DNA from: Soonwooa sp032062245 | GTDB taxonomy: Bacteria > Bacteroidota > Bacteroidia > Flavobacteriales > Weeksellaceae | DNA: 64,000 nt | Direction: 5' to 3' | Assembly: GCF_032062245.1 (NCBI RefSeq) | Contig: NZ_DAMBQF010000001.1 | Span: forward strand, 318,987 to 382,986 | Part shown: positions 8,536 through 18,532 of the stretch, piece by piece | Position numbering within the stretch: position 1 is the stretch's first letter | Layout of the letters: each line of letters opens with the position of its first letter | The notes under the pieces: model-generated | The model's database searches: none | Seen by the model: only the letters and a program-made list of their open reading frames with translations | What the model was told of the DNA's origin: nothing | Made by a program: the position numbers and the translations under genes

Positions 8536-9750
8536 TTATTTTTTAGAAATTTTATAAAGTTTTCCGCTGTCCGTAATGGCGTAAAGCGATCCATCTTTTG
8601 CATCCAAGACATCTCGAAAACGTTCGCCATCATCTTCTAATAGGCGTTCTTCTCCAACAACTTTATTATCTTTAATGACGATTCTGTCGATATGTTCGCC
8701 GCTGAGACAAGCGATAAACAGATTGTTTTTCCATTCGTCAATAGAGCCTGTGTAAAACGTAATTCCGCTCGGAGAAATCACTGGATCCCAATAATAAACG
8801 GGCTGCTCCATACCTTCTTTCTGAGAAATATGTTTTCCGATATTATCACCGCTATATTCGATGCCATAGGTAATTGTTGGCCAGCCGTAATTTTTTGCGG
8901 GTTTTATTAAATTAATTTCGTCGCCACCGCGTGGTCCAAATTCGGAGTTCCAAAGTTCTCCTGTCGAAGGATCGATCGCCAAACCTTGTACATTGCGATG
9001 TCCATAAGAATAGATTTCGGGTTTTGCATCTTTACTATGGAGGAAAGGATTTCCTGCAGCTGGTTTCCCGTCTTTTGTAATTCTAACAATTTTTCCGAGA
9101 TAGGTTGTTAAATCTTGTGCCAAAGGTCGCGTAACTTTATCAGAACGCTCGCCTGTGCTCACAAAAAGATTTCCGTCTTTATCAAAAACGATACGACTTC
9201 CATAATGCAATTTGCCATCATAAGAAGGCGTTGCTCGAAAAATAACTTGGGGATTTTCAATTTTGGACTCGTCGGCAGAAAGTTTTCCTTTCGCAACTGA
9301 TGTTAAATTTCCTTTCTCGAAAGGTTCGGAAAAAGTCCAAAAAATCATTTTATTATTTTGATAATCAGGATCGACTGCAACATCCAAAAGTCCGCCTTGC
9401 CCCGATGCATCAACTTTTGGAAAACCTTGAATTTTTTTGTTCGTTTTTCCATCAGCGCCAACCAAATTAACAAAGCCTGACTTTTCAGTTACCAAAAATC
9501 GTCCGTCAGGAAGTTGGGCTATTCCCCAAGGTTTTCCTAAAGAAGAATTGAGAACTTCGCTTTTATATTCGGTTTTGGATCTAACGGCAGGAATTCTTGT
9601 TTGTCCCGGAAATGCTGGCTCCAGATCCACAGAGTTTGGTTTCCCAGTTTCGACAGACTTTGTTGCGTTAGATTTATTTTGGGATTTGGAGTCGCAGGAA
9701 CATAAAAAACTTAAGGCAACAACTGCAAATATTTTATAATTGATTTTCAT
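8536..9750 (-). CDS. PQQ-dependent sugar dehydrogenase, predicted lipoprotein
   Basis: 404 residues from ATG 9750 (MKINYKIF). A lipoprotein signal ends in LSFLCSC, so it is probably lipid-anchored in the cell envelope. The six-bladed propeller pattern of soluble aldose/glucose dehydrogenases is clear: GKPWGIAQLPDGRFLVTEK, GGLLDVAVDPDY, YGSRIVFDKDGNLF, YSYGHRNVQGLAIDP and NSEFGPRGGDEIN. These enzymes oxidise sugars to lactones with PQQ. An upstream in-frame ATG at 9774 was rejected because it would lengthen the n-region before the lipobox. Confidence 0.88.
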   Translation of the reverse strand: MKINYKIFAVVALSFLCSCDSKSQNKSNATKSVETGKPNSVDLEPAFPGQTRIPAVRSKTEYKSEVLNSSLGKPWGIAQLPDGRFLVTEKSGFVNLVGADGKTNKKIQGFPKVDASGQGGLLDVAVDPDYQNNKMIFWTFSEPFEKGNLTSVAKGKLSADESKIENPQVIFRATPSYDGKLHYGSRIVFDKDGNLFVSTGERSDKVTRPLAQDLTTYLGKIVRITKDGKPAAGNPFLHSKDAKPEIYSYGHRNVQGLAIDPSTGELWNSEFGPRGGDEINLIKPAKNYGWPTITYGIEYSGDNIGKHISQKEGMEQPVYYWDPVISPSGITFYTGSIDEWKNNLFIACLSGEHIDRIVIKDNKVVGEERLLEDDGERFRDVLDAKDGSLYAITDSGKLYKISKK

Positions 9751-9861
9751 AATTTTAAGTTTAAAATTTAACATTCAAAAAGCGTGATTCGTAAAGTTAG
9801 TTATTTTTTATTTTTTTGATTTAAACTTAAAAACAGTCTGAATTTCATTTAATAATAAAAA

Positions 9862-9892
9862 CAAAAAAGCCCCGAAAAATCGAGGCTTATTG
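9862..9892 (-). terminator. Hairpin terminator for the T9SS-secreted protein gene
   Basis: On the - strand AAGCCTCG and CGGGGCTT form a stem (one mismatch/bulge) followed by a T run, about 25 bases after the stop at 9916. Confidence 0.75.
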
Positions 9893-9915
9893 AGTTTAAA
9901 AATAAAAACTAAATT

Positions 9916-11712
9916 TTAATTTTTAATTACTTTAAGTGTTTGCGATTGTCCATCAGCAAGCTCAACTTTAAGAAGATAAGTTCCTGGCGCTAATTGTGAC
10001 ATATTAAGTTTCGCATCTTTAATCTGAGATTTTGAAGAAACGATTTGTCCCGCAATATTATAAACAACAACTTGTTTGATTTCTTTTTTAGTATTGAAAT
10101 TAACAACATCTTTAACTGGGTTTGGATAGAATGTTAACCTTTCAGTTTTAACATCAGAAGTCGCTAATACCGAACATTCGATACCATAAATTAATTCTTG
10201 AGGAATTGTAATCCACATACCTGGCGCAGGGCTAATTGCCATACCAGCACCAATGTTACTAGGCCCTGTAATTTGCCATCCTCCAGTATTAGAATCTACA
10301 GACATCCAATAAGTTTTGTTAGCATCTAGAGTCATCGGCGTATCAAAACCTAAAACAAAATTATAAACATTACTACCTTCAGCATTTCCAACTAATGTTT
10401 TTCCCTTAATGCTTGCTGTTAAAGATTTTAGCTCAGTTCCAGGCACATTGTTACCTGCGTTGTCATATAACTTAACCGTGAAAGTTGGTGTCGCTGTAGC
10501 ATCCGTTTCGTAAACGTTAATATTAACACCATAAGCGGTAAAACCTTGTGCACCAACTGGAATATCAAATGCTGATTTTGTTGATCCGAAAACCGCTGAA
10601 CCGCCAAAATTATCTGCAGTTACTTTTTGCTCAGCACAAGAAAGAGAAGTTGGCAACTTAATCAAAAACGGAACATATTTGTTATTAGAATTTAGTCCGT
10701 TACCACTTATCATTTTACCATCACCAGAAATCCCTGTTGGGAAAGTAAGGTTAAGGCCATTTCTGTTCAGTCCTAAATTATCAACATACGTATTAAGAGA
10801 TATACGACCTGTCGCTTGTGTCCAGATAAAGCCTTCATTAGGCAGTCCAACATTTTGAGTCGCACTTTGGTTACCTACAATCACGCTACCGTCATCACTA
10901 ATTGCGTTTGCAAATCCAATGTAACCATCTTGTGCGTTAGGATGGGGGATAACAACAAGACCTGTTTCTTCGCTCCATTTCCAAGCATTATAGTTATAAG
11001 CTCCACCGATAATCCATTTACCGTTTGCAGAAATATCTAATGCTTCCCAAACTTTAGCACCTTGTTGATCTGTTATATAATGTTGTTGTCCATTTTTCCA
11101 ATATACAGCATCCCAACTTCCGAAGTCGCTTTCTTGCCATCCAACAACAGTCGATCCATCTGCACTGATGCCATTGGCTCTTGTATTACGTTCTGCAATA
11201 GAACTTCCCAAATTAACCAAACCTGTAGCTGCAGTCCACTTGAAGGCGTTCATATTCATATTATTAATCCATCCGCCACCAACAATCGCAGTACCGTCCG
11301 CCGAAATAGCAAAAGGTGCAGTTGTATTGCCATCAATAGCTGCGCCCATTCCTCCAATAAAGTTATATTGTTTTGTTACGGGATTATAAGTTGCTGCTTC
11401 TACTTGATTATTCTGTGGATTGGTTGCTGCTAAAGCATAGACAGATCCATTGGCTGACAAAGAAGGATTACCAGGAATAAGGCTGTCATTCGATAAAGAA
11501 TCTATCATTTTTAAACCTTGTTGCTCTGTCCACGTATAATTGGCTTTATTCGTTTTTAAAAGAACTAAGCCATCATTATTAACTTTTGATGCGTAAGTTA
11601 CTGGTCCTGTGTCTCCTTTAGGGATTTCAAAAACTTGGGCATTCGCGATGCCACCTAGTAATGCAAAACTCAAAACTGAAAGTTTTACATTTCGTAAATA
11701 AAGGTATTTCAT
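9916..11712 (-). CDS. T9SS type A secreted protein with HAF repeats
   Basis: 598 residues. The signal peptide ends GGIANAQ. The first ~350 residues hold repeats of the kind AFKWTAATGLVNLG...ANGISADGSTVVGW, typical of HAF-family extracellular repeats that form beta-propeller-like domains. A middle beta domain includes the PVGAQGFTAYGVNINVY stretch. The C-terminus has the type IX sorting signal: LTFYPNPVKD, VVVYNIAGQIV, LAPGTYLLKVE and a final TLKVIKN. The product is expected to cross the outer membrane through the T9SS and be anchored to the surface or released. No enzymatic motif is visible. The ~290-bp AT-rich space upstream of it (11713-12004) shows no other gene. Confidence 0.88.
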   Translation of the reverse strand: MKYLYLRNVKLSVLSFALLGGIANAQVFEIPKGDTGPVTYASKVNNDGLVLLKTNKANYTWTEQQGLKMIDSLSNDSLIPGNPSLSANGSVYALAATNPQNNQVEAATYNPVTKQYNFIGGMGAAIDGNTTAPFAISADGTAIVGGGWINNMNMNAFKWTAATGLVNLGSSIAERNTRANGISADGSTVVGWQESDFGSWDAVYWKNGQQHYITDQQGAKVWEALDISANGKWIIGGAYNYNAWKWSEETGLVVIPHPNAQDGYIGFANAISDDGSVIVGNQSATQNVGLPNEGFIWTQATGRISLNTYVDNLGLNRNGLNLTFPTGISGDGKMISGNGLNSNNKYVPFLIKLPTSLSCAEQKVTADNFGGSAVFGSTKSAFDIPVGAQGFTAYGVNINVYETDATATPTFTVKLYDNAGNNVPGTELKSLTASIKGKTLVGNAEGSNVYNFVLGFDTPMTLDANKTYWMSVDSNTGGWQITGPSNIGAGMAISPAPGMWITIPQELIYGIECSVLATSDVKTERLTFYPNPVKDVVNFNTKKEIKQVVVYNIAGQIVSSKSQIKDAKLNMSQLAPGTYLLKVELADGQSQTLKVIKN

Positions 11713-12004
11713 AAAAATTTTTTGTTGGCATAAAAGGTTATATTTTTAAGAATTTAGCATCAAAAAAAAATAATATTTTAACATACTATGACTAAATAAC
11801 ATTATATATAATTAAAATAACATACTTCTAATTATTACTAAACTAAACATAAGTAATCTTCATTCGCAATTAATATAAACATTCAACTGTATTTAACAGA
11901 ATATTGTTTTTAAAAATCTGTGTGAAATTAATCACTTTTAAAACCAAGAAGAACTTAGCTAAAATAATTTTCAAAAGAAAAATTGCTTTTCGTAATTTTG
12001 ATGT

Positions 12005-13996
12005 ATGAATTTTAAACTTCAATCTGAATATCAACCGACTGGTGATCAACCACAAGCCATCGAAAAACTGGTAAAAGGCCTCCAAATTGGTGAAAAATAT
12101 CAAACGCTACTCGGCGTAACGGGTTCTGGTAAAACCTTTACCATCGCAAATGTTGTCAACCAAATCCAACGGCCGACGATTGTCTTGGCGCATAATAAGA
12201 CTTTGGCGGCACAGCTTTTTATGGAGTTTAAAGAGTTTTTTCCAGATAATGCGGTAGAATACTTTGTAAGTTACTACGACTATTATCAACCAGAAGCCTA
12301 TATTGCAACGACTGGAACATACATCGAAAAAGACCTCAGCATCAACGAAGAAGTTGAAAAGCTTCGTCTATCGGCAACCGCTTCCCTACTTTCGGGACGT
12401 CGCGATGTGTTGATTGTCGCTTCTGTATCGTGTATTTATGGTATCGGAAATCCAACCGAATTTCATAAATCTTTGATTACAATTGAGAAAAATGAAAAAA
12501 TATCAAGAACCAAACTTCTTCACTCGTTAGTTAACGCATTATATTCTAGAGCTTTAAATGATTTTCAGCGAGGAACTTTCCGAGTAAAAGGTGATGTTGT
12601 AGACATTTTTCCAGCTTATGCAGATAACGCAGTTAGAATTCAATTCTTCGGTGACGAAATTGAAAAAATCCAAAGCTTTGACCCTGTAAATGGAAATGTA
12701 GAAGCTAATTTTGAACAAATTAATATCTATCCTGCGAATCTGTTTGTTACTTCACCAGAAACCATGCAAGGTGCGATTCGAGATATACAGGATGACTTGG
12801 TTAAGCAAGTTGATTTTTTTAATTCGATCGAAAAACCTTTAGAAGCAAAACGTTTACAAGAGCGTACAGAATTAGATTTAGAAATGATAAAAGAACTTGG
12901 TTACTGTTCTGGTATCGAAAATTATTCTCGTTATATGGATGGCAGATTGCCTGGATCTCGACCTTTCTGTCTCCTGGACTACTTCCCGAAAGATTTTTTG
13001 ATGGTTATTGATGAGAGCCATGTAACCATTCCTCAAGTTCATGCGATGTATGGCGGCGACCGAAGTCGCAAAGAATCTTTGGTTGAATATGGCTTCCGTT
13101 TGCCTGCAGCGATGGACAATCGTCCGTTGAAGTTTCCTGAGTTTGAACAAATGCAAAATCAGGTTATTTATGTATCAGCAACGCCAGCAGATTATGAATT
13201 AGAGAAAACTGGTGGTGAATATATCGAGCAAATTATCCGTCCGACTGGACTTTTAGACCCAATAATTGAAGTAAGACCAAGCCTTAATCAAATTGATGAT
13301 TTAATTGAAGAAATACAAAAAAGATCAGAAGTTGATGAGCGAACTTTGGTAACAACTTTAACCAAAAAAATGGCGGAAGAGCTCACCAAATATTTCACAA
13401 AATTCGGAATAAGAACACGTTACATTCACTCTGATGTAGAAACACTTGAACGTATCCAGATTATGCAGGATTTGCGTTTAGGTCTTTTCGACGTGTTGAT
13501 TGGTGTTAATTTATTAAGAGAAGGCTTGGATTTACCAGAAGTATCGTTGGTTGCGATTTTGGATGCAGATAAAGAAGGTATGTTAAGAAGTCGCCGATCG
13601 ATGATACAAACTGTTGGTCGTGCAGCAAGAAATGTAAATGGTAAAGCGATTATGTATGCGGATAAAATAACAAAATCGATGCAAGCTACTATCGATGAAA
13701 CCTTGTATCGACGCGAAAAACAAATCCGTTATAATGAAATAAACGGTCTGGTACCAACTGCCTTGAATAAAAAAATTAGTGAAAATCTTGTAGGTAGGAG
13801 CAAAGATTTCCCTGATGAAAAATATACTCAAAAATCTATATTACAAGAAGTTGCAGAAGTTAAAGCAACCTATGCGAATGAAGATATTCAGAAATTAATT
13901 GAGCAAAAACAAAAAGAAATGGAAGAAGCTGCCAAGAAATTAGACTTTATAGCAGCTGCCAAATTACGTGACGAAATCGCAGCTTTGAAAGCTTAA
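12005..13996 (+). CDS. uvrB: Excinuclease ABC subunit B
   Basis: 663 residues, normal length. Walker A GVTGSGKT is near residue 40, the beta-hairpin region is YDYYQPEAYI, and the helicase motifs include DESHV, YVSATPADYELE, GVNLLREGLDLPE and QTVGRAARN. A UVR domain (QKEMEEAAKKLDFIAAAKLRDEI) closes the protein and contacts UvrC. UvrB verifies damage and loads UvrC in nucleotide excision repair. A TAATTTTG box ends only 4 bases before the ATG, so either the transcript is nearly leaderless or the box is chance. It is convergent with the DUF3820 gene. Confidence 0.97.
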   Translation: MNFKLQSEYQPTGDQPQAIEKLVKGLQIGEKYQTLLGVTGSGKTFTIANVVNQIQRPTIVLAHNKTLAAQLFMEFKEFFPDNAVEYFVSYYDYYQPEAYIATTGTYIEKDLSINEEVEKLRLSATASLLSGRRDVLIVASVSCIYGIGNPTEFHKSLITIEKNEKISRTKLLHSLVNALYSRALNDFQRGTFRVKGDVVDIFPAYADNAVRIQFFGDEIEKIQSFDPVNGNVEANFEQINIYPANLFVTSPETMQGAIRDIQDDLVKQVDFFNSIEKPLEAKRLQERTELDLEMIKELGYCSGIENYSRYMDGRLPGSRPFCLLDYFPKDFLMVIDESHVTIPQVHAMYGGDRSRKESLVEYGFRLPAAMDNRPLKFPEFEQMQNQVIYVSATPADYELEKTGGEYIEQIIRPTGLLDPIIEVRPSLNQIDDLIEEIQKRSEVDERTLVTTLTKKMAEELTKYFTKFGIRTRYIHSDVETLERIQIMQDLRLGLFDVLIGVNLLREGLDLPEVSLVAILDADKEGMLRSRRSMIQTVGRAARNVNGKAIMYADKITKSMQATIDETLYRREKQIRYNEINGLVPTALNKKISENLVGRSKDFPDEKYTQKSILQEVAEVKATYANEDIQKLIEQKQKEMEEAAKKLDFIAAAKLRDEIAALKA

Positions 13997-14006
13997 TTGA
14001 TTAAAT

Positions 14007-14261
14007 TTACAATTTATAAACCCGAGGTTTAGAAGGAGCTTCGGGCTTTTTGTGCTCACGTATCGCTGTAAAGATATGATCTAAACCATTAAGTTTAACT
14101 TCATAAATCGTTGCTAACTGAGAACCTAATTTGTTTTGAGGAAAACCTTTGCGATTGAACCATTCTAGATAGGAAATTGGAAGATCAATAATCCACTCGT
14201 GTTTATACTTTCCAAATGGCATTTTTATCTTGCAAAGCTCTTGTAGAATTTCGGGCGTCAT
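14007..14261 (-). CDS. DUF3820 family small protein
   Basis: 84 residues. The core KMPFGKYKHEWIIDLPISYLEWF is the signature of DUF3820 (putative quorum-sensing-regulated virulence factor family), a small cytoplasmic domain of unknown role. The gene starts 1 base after the stop of the AI-2E-type gene upstream, so it is co-transcribed with it. A hairpin (ACCCGAGG / CTTCGGGC) overlaps its 3' end and probably terminates both this gene and convergent uvrB. Confidence 0.8.
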   Translation of the reverse strand: MTPEILQELCKIKMPFGKYKHEWIIDLPISYLEWFNRKGFPQNKLGSQLATIYEVKLNGLDHIFTAIREHKKPEAPSKPRVYKL

Positions 14262-14262
14262 T

Positions 14263-15357
14263 TTATATAATTAATTCGACTTTTTGCTCAAGTTCTTCAT
14301 TATCAGGTAATAAAATATCTTTCGGAGAATCGTCGTCATCGTCGGAAAATTCGTTGCGATAAACCTGAATTAATAAAACCGTCACAGACACCAAAATTGG
14401 CCCAAATATTAAACCTAAAAAACCAAAGATATTCATCCCTGCAATAATTCCGAAGACCGTATTTAGAGGGTGGATGTTTTCTAGTTTTTTTAATAATGTA
14501 AATCGAAGTAGATTGTCTGTTAAACCAACTACAACCAAACAATAAGCAGCTAATCCTAGCCCTGGACCTGTTTGGCCTTCCGCAATCATAAAAATACAAA
14601 CCGGAACATAGACTAGTGCAGCTCCAACTATTGGGATCATACTTGCAACAAATGTCAAGGCAAATAAAAGGACTGGACTCGGTGCTCCAAAAATAAAATA
14701 ACCGACTAATCCAACAATACCTTGTCCAAGTGCAACTACGGGAATTCCGATCGCATTTGCAATTACCATTTTTCGGATTTTTTCGCCTAATAAATTAATA
14801 TTTGCTTTTTTGAAAGGTGCTGCATTTGTAAGTAATTTCTCAAACTTACGAGGATCAACCAGCATAAAATACAAGATAAAATACATCGAAAATATAATCG
14901 TGAATGTATTAAAAGTTGTACTAAGAGCCGATGTTGAAAACTTGCCAGCTGCAGCTTTTAGTTTGTCAAGATTTTCTTTGCTAAGAATATCAACATGTAT
15001 TTGCGCATAGACATAATCATGCACTTTATCGATAAATGCATTGAATTTTCCCATATAAGCTTGGGCATTTCCCAACTTCTCAATGAGCATATCTACGATC
15101 CAATACACTGGTAGAATAAGAATTAGCAGCGTTGCAATTATTATAACTGTGGCAGCTAAAGATGGTTTCCAATTTTTAACTTCGAGAAGATACAAAAGAT
15201 ATTTTCGCGAGATGATATATAAAGTTAAAGCGCCTAGCAAAGAAGGTATAAATAAGGCGAGATTGTAGCAAATGAGCCCAACCAATATGACAATCAGTAA
15301 GATAAGGGCAATTTGTTTAATAACGTTTCCGCTAATTTGTTTTTCAGAGTTAGGCAC
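14263..15357 (-). CDS. AI-2E family transporter (PerM/YdiK-like membrane protein)
   Basis: 364 residues with about eight hydrophobic segments. The family motif region is visible in LLFALTFVASMIPIVGAALVYVP and TDNLLRFTLLKKLENIHPL, and the late segment GFLGLIFGPILVSV is also typical. The tail is acidic (SDDDDDSP). Members include TqsA-like exporters and PerM permeases, and the substrate is often unknown. It is followed closely by the DUF3820 gene and preceded by a 19-base gap after another membrane protein gene. Confidence 0.85.
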   Translation of the reverse strand: MPNSEKQISGNVIKQIALILLIVILVGLICYNLALFIPSLLGALTLYIISRKYLLYLLEVKNWKPSLAATVIIIATLLILILPVYWIVDMLIEKLGNAQAYMGKFNAFIDKVHDYVYAQIHVDILSKENLDKLKAAAGKFSTSALSTTFNTFTIIFSMYFILYFMLVDPRKFEKLLTNAAPFKKANINLLGEKIRKMVIANAIGIPVVALGQGIVGLVGYFIFGAPSPVLLFALTFVASMIPIVGAALVYVPVCIFMIAEGQTGPGLGLAAYCLVVVGLTDNLLRFTLLKKLENIHPLNTVFGIIAGMNIFGFLGLIFGPILVSVTVLLIQVYRNEFSDDDDDSPKDILLPDNEELEQKVELII

Positions 15358-15376
15358 TTTAATTGTTTTTATTTAA

Positions 15377-16105
15377 TTAAGAATTGTAAGTAATTTGTTT
15401 TGGAAGTCCAACAAATGCAATATATAATGAATAAGCAGCAGTTAGATAAAATGGCGCTGTTGCCAAAAGTCCAATACCACAAAGGATAATACCAGCAAAA
15501 CTAATAATCGCTGATAACACCGCAACACCTAAAAAGGTACCATAATTTTCTTTAGCGATGTTAAAAGCCTTTGTTATTGCATCAATTGCACTCGCTTTTT
15601 CGAAAATCAAAATTGGATAACCAATAAAAAATAATGGCATTAATAATAAACCAGGAATTAAACAAGCAGAGAATCCAATCGTTAAAATAATACCAGTTAT
15701 TAAACTATAAACAATAATGTTAATTAAATTCTCTTTGTAAGCATAAAACAAATCTGAGAAAGAAACTTGTTGTTTAGTATTTACTTTATGAGAAATATAA
15801 ATTAATCCCAAAAATAGTGGAGACAATAAAAGCCCAAAGAAAGACGAAATTGCATAATAAGTTTTAAGTCCTGGGATTGCTAAATAGTCAATCTGACCGC
15901 CACTTATCATAGCTTCTTCATAAATTGCTTGAGAGTTAAATCCAGAAATGGCTTGGATTATAAAAGAAATAATAAGGTAAAGAATCATCGTTACAATTGC
16001 GTAAAGCACTACACCTTTGTATGTCTCAAAAGCATGAGAAATAATGTCGCCCGTGTTCTTAGCTGGGACTTTTGCATGCGAATCAAATTCGTTAAATGTT
16101 TCCAT
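15377..16105 (-). CDS. Multi-pass membrane protein, YciC/DUF975-like
   Basis: 242 residues with about six hydrophobic segments. Recognisable features are GLLLMPLFFIGYPILIFEKASAIDAITKAFNIAKENYGTFL, the amphipathic 'sick protein' motif seen in many Gram-positive and Bacteroidota membrane proteins of unknown function. The preceding gene on the same strand (16171-16890) codes for a similar protein, so the two may be paralogues or subunits of one complex. No transport motif is visible. Confidence 0.7.
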   Translation of the reverse strand: METFNEFDSHAKVPAKNTGDIISHAFETYKGVVLYAIVTMILYLIISFIIQAISGFNSQAIYEEAMISGGQIDYLAIPGLKTYYAISSFFGLLLSPLFLGLIYISHKVNTKQQVSFSDLFYAYKENLINIIVYSLITGIILTIGFSACLIPGLLLMPLFFIGYPILIFEKASAIDAITKAFNIAKENYGTFLGVAVLSAIISFAGIILCGIGLLATAPFYLTAAYSLYIAFVGLPKQITYNS

Positions 16106-16170
16106 ATTTTATTTTTTGTTGTTCCAAATTACAATTTTTTCTAAAGATTTAGATTAATTATATAAAAATT

Positions 16171-16890
16171 TTAATTTTTCACAGTAAAAATCTGTCGAAA
16201 ACACGAATAAATGATAGCATTCCAAAACGGAAAGGTCAATAATATTCCAAATCCAAACATCAAAATACCAGAATATGAAAATAAAATCGCAACAATTGTA
16301 CAAACGAAAATAATGAAAAAGTTGTCACGAATCCCCTGAAAGCTCTTACCAATCGCCTGAAAACTATTAATGTTAGTAAAAAACATCAATGGACTAACAA
16401 AAAAAGTAACTAAAACCCAAACCAACAGCAAAGGCGCAAAAATAGAACATAGGTAATATACGCAACCCCAAAAAATCCCGTAGGTGAAATATTTGAAAAA
16501 ACTAACGCCTTGGTAACCCGCCAACATATCGTTCAGACCAGGATTTTCGCCCATCTCCTTCATGGCATAGACTTTAAACATCCCAATATTAAGAGGGAAA
16601 ACCAAAGCTTTTATCAAAACAATAACATACACAAAATTCGAATATTCTGGTGTCACCGCAAGTTCTCGAAGTTTTGCCATGAAAGCATCTGGATCCGACT
16701 GCATCAATGGTGCAAAGTCTTCAACCTTTTTATTAATTCCGAAATAATTAAACGCAAAAGATGCCAAAACTAAAAGTATCGCAAAATAAAAAATGCTAAA
16801 ACTTATCTGGAACTTCATCGTATTGCTCCACAAAGCAAAAGCACGAGAAAGTACAATATTGATTTCAGAATTGTTGGGAGTATTCTCCAT
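16171..16890 (-). CDS. Multi-pass membrane protein similar to its downstream neighbour
   Basis: 239 residues with about six hydrophobic segments. It shares topology and a related amphipathic motif (LMFFTNINSFQAIGKSFQGIRDNFFI) with the product of the next gene. It is divergent from pabB, whose coding region starts about 50 bases away. The function is unknown. Confidence 0.7.
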   Translation of the reverse strand: MENTPNNSEINIVLSRAFALWSNTMKFQISFSIFYFAILLVLASFAFNYFGINKKVEDFAPLMQSDPDAFMAKLRELAVTPEYSNFVYVIVLIKALVFPLNIGMFKVYAMKEMGENPGLNDMLAGYQGVSFFKYFTYGIFWGCVYYLCSIFAPLLLVWVLVTFFVSPLMFFTNINSFQAIGKSFQGIRDNFFIIFVCTIVAILFSYSGILMFGFGILLTFPFWNAIIYSCFRQIFTVKN

Positions 16891-16941
16891 ATTGGTTTAT
16901 ATTTGAGCTGCAAAAATAAAGCTTCAAAGCCTAATAAAAGA

Positions 16942-17919
16942 ATGTTACAAGAAATTCATTTTGATTTCGCAGCTATTGACAAACTTTCTTTGTCAAAAAT
17001 TCCGTTTGTGTTTTTTATTGATTTTCTAAAAGAAAAAATGATTCTTTTAACAGAAAGTGAACTTAAAAATTCGAATATTAAAATAGAATTTCCAAATATA
17101 CAAAGTGCTAGTAAAGCAGTATTTAGTAATAAAAAATTCAATCTTAGCTTTAATGCTGAATCTTTAGAATCTTACCGAAAAGGATTTGATTTGGTTCAAG
17201 AAAATTTGAAGAAAGGCAACTCATATTTAGTAAATTATACCAGAAAAACACCGATCAAAATTAATTATACTTTAGAAGAAGTTTTTGCACATTCTAAAGC
17301 AAAATATAAAGCTTGCATTCCGAATAAATTTGTATTTTTTTCTCCCGAAACTTTTATTGAAATAAAAGACAATCAGATTGTTACACATCCAATGAAGGGT
17401 ACAATAGATGCCGATATTCCTAATGCAAAAGAACTTCTGAAAGCCAACATTAAAGAAAAGGCTGAACATTATACCGTTGTAGATTTGCTGCGAAATGATC
17501 TAAGTATGGTCGCAAATGATGTTAAAGTGGATCAATTTCAACGGATTGATTATATCCAAACACAACAAAAAAATCTTTTTGCAATGAGTTCGGAAATTTC
17601 AGGAACATTAAAACCTAAATTTCAGAATAAAATCGGTAGCATTCTTAATCTTCTTTTGCCAGCTGGCTCCATTCTTGGCGCACCAAAAAAGAAAACTTTA
17701 GAAATAATTTTGGAAGCCGAAAATTATGATCGAGGTTTTTATTCTGGCATTTCTGGTTTTTTTGATGGCGAAAATTTAGATTCTTGCGTCATGATTCGTT
17801 TTATTGAAAAAGAAGGCGACAAGTTTGTTTTTAAAAGCGGCGGTGGCATTACGCATCAAAGCCAATTACTCGACGAATACGAAGAAGTGAAAAATAAAAT
17901 TTATGCTCCAATTTATTGA
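16942..17919 (+). CDS. pabB: Aminodeoxychorismate synthase component I
   Basis: 325 residues from ATG 16942 (MLQEIHF). The chorismate-binding core is clear: HPMKGTIDAD, HYTVVDLLRNDLSMVA, PAGSILGAPKKKT and GGGITHQSQLLDEYEE. With a glutaminase partner it aminates chorismate at C4 on the way to p-aminobenzoate and folate. It is shorter than E. coli PabB, as many Bacteroidota forms are, and lacks most of the N-terminal lobe. The next gene begins inside its last codons (17-base overlap). An upstream in-frame ATG at 16903 is less likely because it would overlap the divergent promoter region. Confidence 0.88.
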   Translation: MLQEIHFDFAAIDKLSLSKIPFVFFIDFLKEKMILLTESELKNSNIKIEFPNIQSASKAVFSNKKFNLSFNAESLESYRKGFDLVQENLKKGNSYLVNYTRKTPIKINYTLEEVFAHSKAKYKACIPNKFVFFSPETFIEIKDNQIVTHPMKGTIDADIPNAKELLKANIKEKAEHYTVVDLLRNDLSMVANDVKVDQFQRIDYIQTQQKNLFAMSSEISGTLKPKFQNKIGSILNLLLPAGSILGAPKKKTLEIILEAENYDRGFYSGISGFFDGENLDSCVMIRFIEKEGDKFVFKSGGGITHQSQLLDEYEEVKNKIYAPIY

Positions 17920-18532
17920 AAGTATCAAAGTGGAAGATCAAAAAATCTTCCTTGCAGAATTGCATCAACAACGAATGATTGAGACTTTTTCGCACTTCGA
18001 AAAAGATTGTCGAATTGATGTTTTAGAAGTTTTTAAAAATTTGAATCATGACGAAGATGGCTTGTACAAATTCCGTTTAGTTTACGATTTAGAAAATAAT
18101 TTTAAAACCCAAATGTTACCTTATTCTATCTCAGAAATTGAAGATTTCGAATTAGTTACTGATGATAATCTAAACTATCAATTTAAGTATATTGATAGAA
18201 AAAACTTAGATCTTTTAAAACAAAAATCGCACGCTAACGAAGTCATCATTCTACAAAACGGAAATGTAACTGATACCAGTTTTAGCAATTTGCTTTTCTT
18301 AAAAGATAAAACTTGGTACACGCCCGAAACTTATTTGTTAAATGGTGTACAAAGACAACATCTTTTAAAACAGAGACAAATAAAGTCAACAGCAATTTCG
18401 GTTGATAATATTTTGGAATTCTCTCATTTGCAAATCATTAATGCATTGAATGATTTTGATGAAAATTTCGTTTATCCTATTTCAAGAATTAAAAATCTAC
18501 CTTCCAAAATTTTGGATATAGACGATTTATAA
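17903..18532 (+). CDS. pabC: Class IV aminotransferase, probable aminodeoxychorismate lyase
   Basis: 209 residues. The expected PLP lysine is K95 in FKYIDRK, followed at the normal spacing by ANEVIILQNGNVTDTSFSNLLF. It overlaps pabB by 17 bases, which supports the role of releasing pyruvate from aminodeoxychorismate to give p-aminobenzoate. Short forms like this are usual in Bacteroidota. The 3' end overlaps convergent menD by 6 bases. Confidence 0.8.
   Translation: MLQFIESIKVEDQKIFLAELHQQRMIETFSHFEKDCRIDVLEVFKNLNHDEDGLYKFRLVYDLENNFKTQMLPYSISEIEDFELVTDDNLNYQFKYIDRKNLDLLKQKSHANEVIILQNGNVTDTSFSNLLFLKDKTWYTPETYLLNGVQRQHLLKQRQIKSTAISVDNILEFSHLQIINALNDFDENFVYPISRIKNLPSKILDIDDL

Noticed and set aside
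11062..11433. Open frames opposite the HAF-repeat protein gene
   Set aside because: They are antisense shadows of a clear coding region with signal peptide and sorting domain.
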